A DNA stretch of 64,000 bases from Sipunculus nudus (Eukaryota > Annelida > Sipuncula > Golfingiida > Sipunculidae). Positions 61,861-64,000 of this stretch are shown in pieces. The DNA is taken from assembly GCA_026874595.1 (NCBI GenBank), contig CM049314.1, positions 52,437,812-52,501,811 on the forward strand, read 5' to 3'. A model generated the notes under the pieces. That model worked only from the letters and a program-made list of their open reading frames with translations. It was not told the origin of the DNA and searched no databases. Position 1 is the first letter of the stretch, and each line of letters starts with the position of its first letter. Position numbers and translations under genes: made by a program.

Positions 61861-63874
61861 AGAATTGCTGAACCTAGAGACCTTTTTTCAGGAATATAAC
61901 TTTATTTAATCAAGATTCAATTGTTTACCCAAAATTAGATCTGAATTTTGCAAATTTTTCAAGTTATTAGCATAAATAAAAAACAATACCTTAAATTTTG
62001 TCCAACTTTGGCACTGTTGATTTAATTTTCCCAGCATATATGCATAAGGATTTAATCTTTTAAAATCTGAACTTTCAAAAGAAATTGATTGGAATGAATA
62101 GCTTTTATTCATGTTTTCACACACCATGTCAGGTGTTGTTTACATCTAGCCCACCTAGTAGTACAGCCTTCACTTGCATTATGTAACCCACCCCAGGCAG
62201 CTTACCTTGGCCCAGCTTGGCCACTACTAGCAGGCTTCCCCTCGCCCTGCACTCATCCCCCCCCCCCCAGCTGGTGCATAAACTAGATGAATGTTATAAT
62301 TTTTCTGTATTTTATTTTATTCTTGGACATGCTACATTTTAGATTTTGTATTGAACCACCAGGGTTACAATGATTAAAGTGTACATTTAATTGTGTCCAC
62401 AAAGTGGTGTATTGCTGTGAAAGTCTGGATGTTCATGAGATAAGTAATTCCTTACTTCAGAAGAGTAAAAACTTCACCAGGTGTGAAATTGACTATTAAT
62501 TCCAGTAATAAATTAAAACTGGGATAGTAATTAGCACAATGATATTGTTTGTCCCTCATTCAACCAACAGTGTGTATACTTTATTTGAAAAGATGTTTTA
62601 TTTTGTCAAATTTACTTTTATTTTATTTTGGTGAATAAAATTAAGCATGTCCTGAAAACTCCAATATGCAAAACTTTTTAATAGTGATTCAAGGAATATT
62701 CTTGTAGATACCATGTTGTGGCATTATTTTCTTTTAAAATCAGTTAAAACATTTATGATTTAAAAATAATAAAATATATGTGTATGCATAATATGACCCA
62801 ATGTTTTTTACTCTGTATATATAATGATTGCAACTTTTGCAACAATTCTAATATTTTAACTTATATTTTCAGGTTTTTTAATTAAAAATTTATAAACCTG
62901 TAAATAAAAAAATGATACAGATAAAAACTTCTTAATGGAAAAAGTGGATCTGCTTAAAAAAATAGGATTATATATAAACTTAAATGCATTATTCTCTTGA
63001 AAGTGAAATAAAGGTATTAGTCCATTCTGTCCACTTGCCTGTCCATCTGTAAATTTTCGTATGCAACACAGTATCTCAAAACTTTTACTGTTTTTCTTCA
63101 TGACAGTCTTGTCAGAGTATTAGTTTGCAATCATATATTTAGAACTTTACTATAACCAAGTAGGAGGGCCCCTTTCCTCTTAGCTTTTCATATTCTTATA
63201 TAAATGAAAAACATTACAATAGAATATTTCTACATCCACCTTCGTGCTGCCCTCACTTTTCCCTTCTCCGAACCCCATCCCAAAGTCAGCCTCAGTAAGC
63301 AAGAACAAGATGAATCAGATATATTCATACTTTAATATTTTGTATAACTATTCGTCCATAGGTACCTATGTACATGCCAGAAATTATGTCAATATTGTGT
63401 AATATGTAGACAGTGGGCATCACAATAATGTACCTTGTCAAGACTAAAGAGATATTGTGTCATACAGTCAGATATTCATAAATCACTTCATCAGCATAGT
63501 TAATCATAACATCATATCTGTCAAATTAAACACTTGCAGACTACCATACACTTTAGATTTTTCAACAAATAGCCTTATCATCATTCTACTACTGCTTATT
63601 ACTGCTATCATTGCATTCATATTTGCTCAAATATATCACAATTTTCAACCCCTCCTAAATAAATAAAAAATAAACCACTTTATTTGACTCTATTAATCCA
63701 TCAGTCAGGTAATTTCATTTATCATTTACTCACATATTACATTACATTCCTTTATAATAGCCCAACATGTACATGATATTCATAAGCTTTATCGACTTGA
63801 TATAGTATCACAGTGGAGAAACATTTATAGTCCAATCACGATCAGCTGAGCGCCATGACCCATGGGTCCTTTGT
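61861..63874 (+). mobile_element. 5'-truncated hairpin-ended element
   Basis: Begins inside the family's middle (AGAATTGCTGAACCTAGAGA) and runs to the hairpin GACCCATGGGTC at 63857-63868 and CTTTGTTTTATT. Mirror image of 58601-60612. Confidence 0.7.
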
Positions 63875-64000
63875 TTTATTAAAAAATTTATAAACCTGTA
63901 AATAAAAAAATGATTCAGATAAAAACTTCTTAATGGAAAAATTGGATCTGCTTAAAAAAATAGGATTATATATAAACTTAAATGCATTATTCTCTTGAAA
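63875..64000 (+). mobile_element. partial repeat copy at the right edge
   Basis: AAATTTATAAACCTGTAAAT onward repeats 62887-63000 in direct orientation and runs off the window. Confidence 0.6.

Overview
This is eukaryotic (animal) genomic DNA, AT-rich, intron-bearing and built mostly from layered transposable elements. The repeat ends (palindrome GTGACCCATGGGTCAC; ends reading TAGCTCAGCTGACTATAAG), the mix of DIRS-like, Ty3/Gypsy and several LINE lineages, and the pearl/HINE-like layout of tandem cores between conserved ends suggest a mollusc, probably a bivalve. That placement is inference; nothing here fixes the species. No rRNA gene, CRISPR array or bacterial operon is visible.

Only two host genes are supported, both in pieces. 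On the minus strand, three exons of a GPALPP1 homologue (GPALPP motifs-containing protein 1) lie at 12397-12801, 10210-10371 and 2100-2192. All junctions are phase 0; the rest of the gene lies beyond the left edge. On the plus strand, one internal exon of an ABCC4/MRP4-like ABC transporter lies at 53536-53646, with a 57-bp minisatellite starting almost at its splice donor. Between the two genes (about 12.8-53.5 kb) I see only repeats and unassigned AT-rich sequence.

Layout. 0-2.1 kb: a tRNA-derived SINE and a 26-bp minisatellite. 2.7-4.6 kb: DIRS-like tyrosine-recombinase retrotransposon remnant (minus). 4.9-9.8 kb: a TTCGCGA-rich MITE, a dimeric GGCGCC-bearing tandem array and a hairpin-ended element with a 155-bp tandem core. 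10.4-16.3 kb: MITEs and further hairpin-ended elements. 16.35-21.3 kb: a hairpin-ended element carrying a higher-order tandem array and itself hit by a 1.56-kb hAT-type element. 21.5-27.7 kb: a LINE fragment split by a 4.58-kb DNA element with 9-bp target duplications. 29-35 kb: a LINE reverse transcriptase fragment and a minus-strand Ty3/Gypsy pol. 35-37.7 kb: a terminal-repeat element, a foldback element and another hairpin-ended element. 37.7-43.7 kb: a long decayed LINE (PHD-like ORF1, endonuclease, reverse transcriptase). 43.9-49.35 kb: a nearly full-length Gypsy element with about 100-bp LTRs, broken by a 458-bp MITE. 55-64 kb: nested hairpin-ended elements forming an inverted repeat with about 2-kb arms.

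The most interesting signal is the hairpin-ended family, with at least nine 3' ends and about six 5' ends. It looks like a non-autonomous rolling-circle (Helentron/HINE or 'pearl'-like) family. Its 3' hairpin shows paired stem changes between copies, its 5' end can also fold, and its copies carry different tandem-repeat cores. I found no Rep/helicase gene, so the mechanism is inferred.
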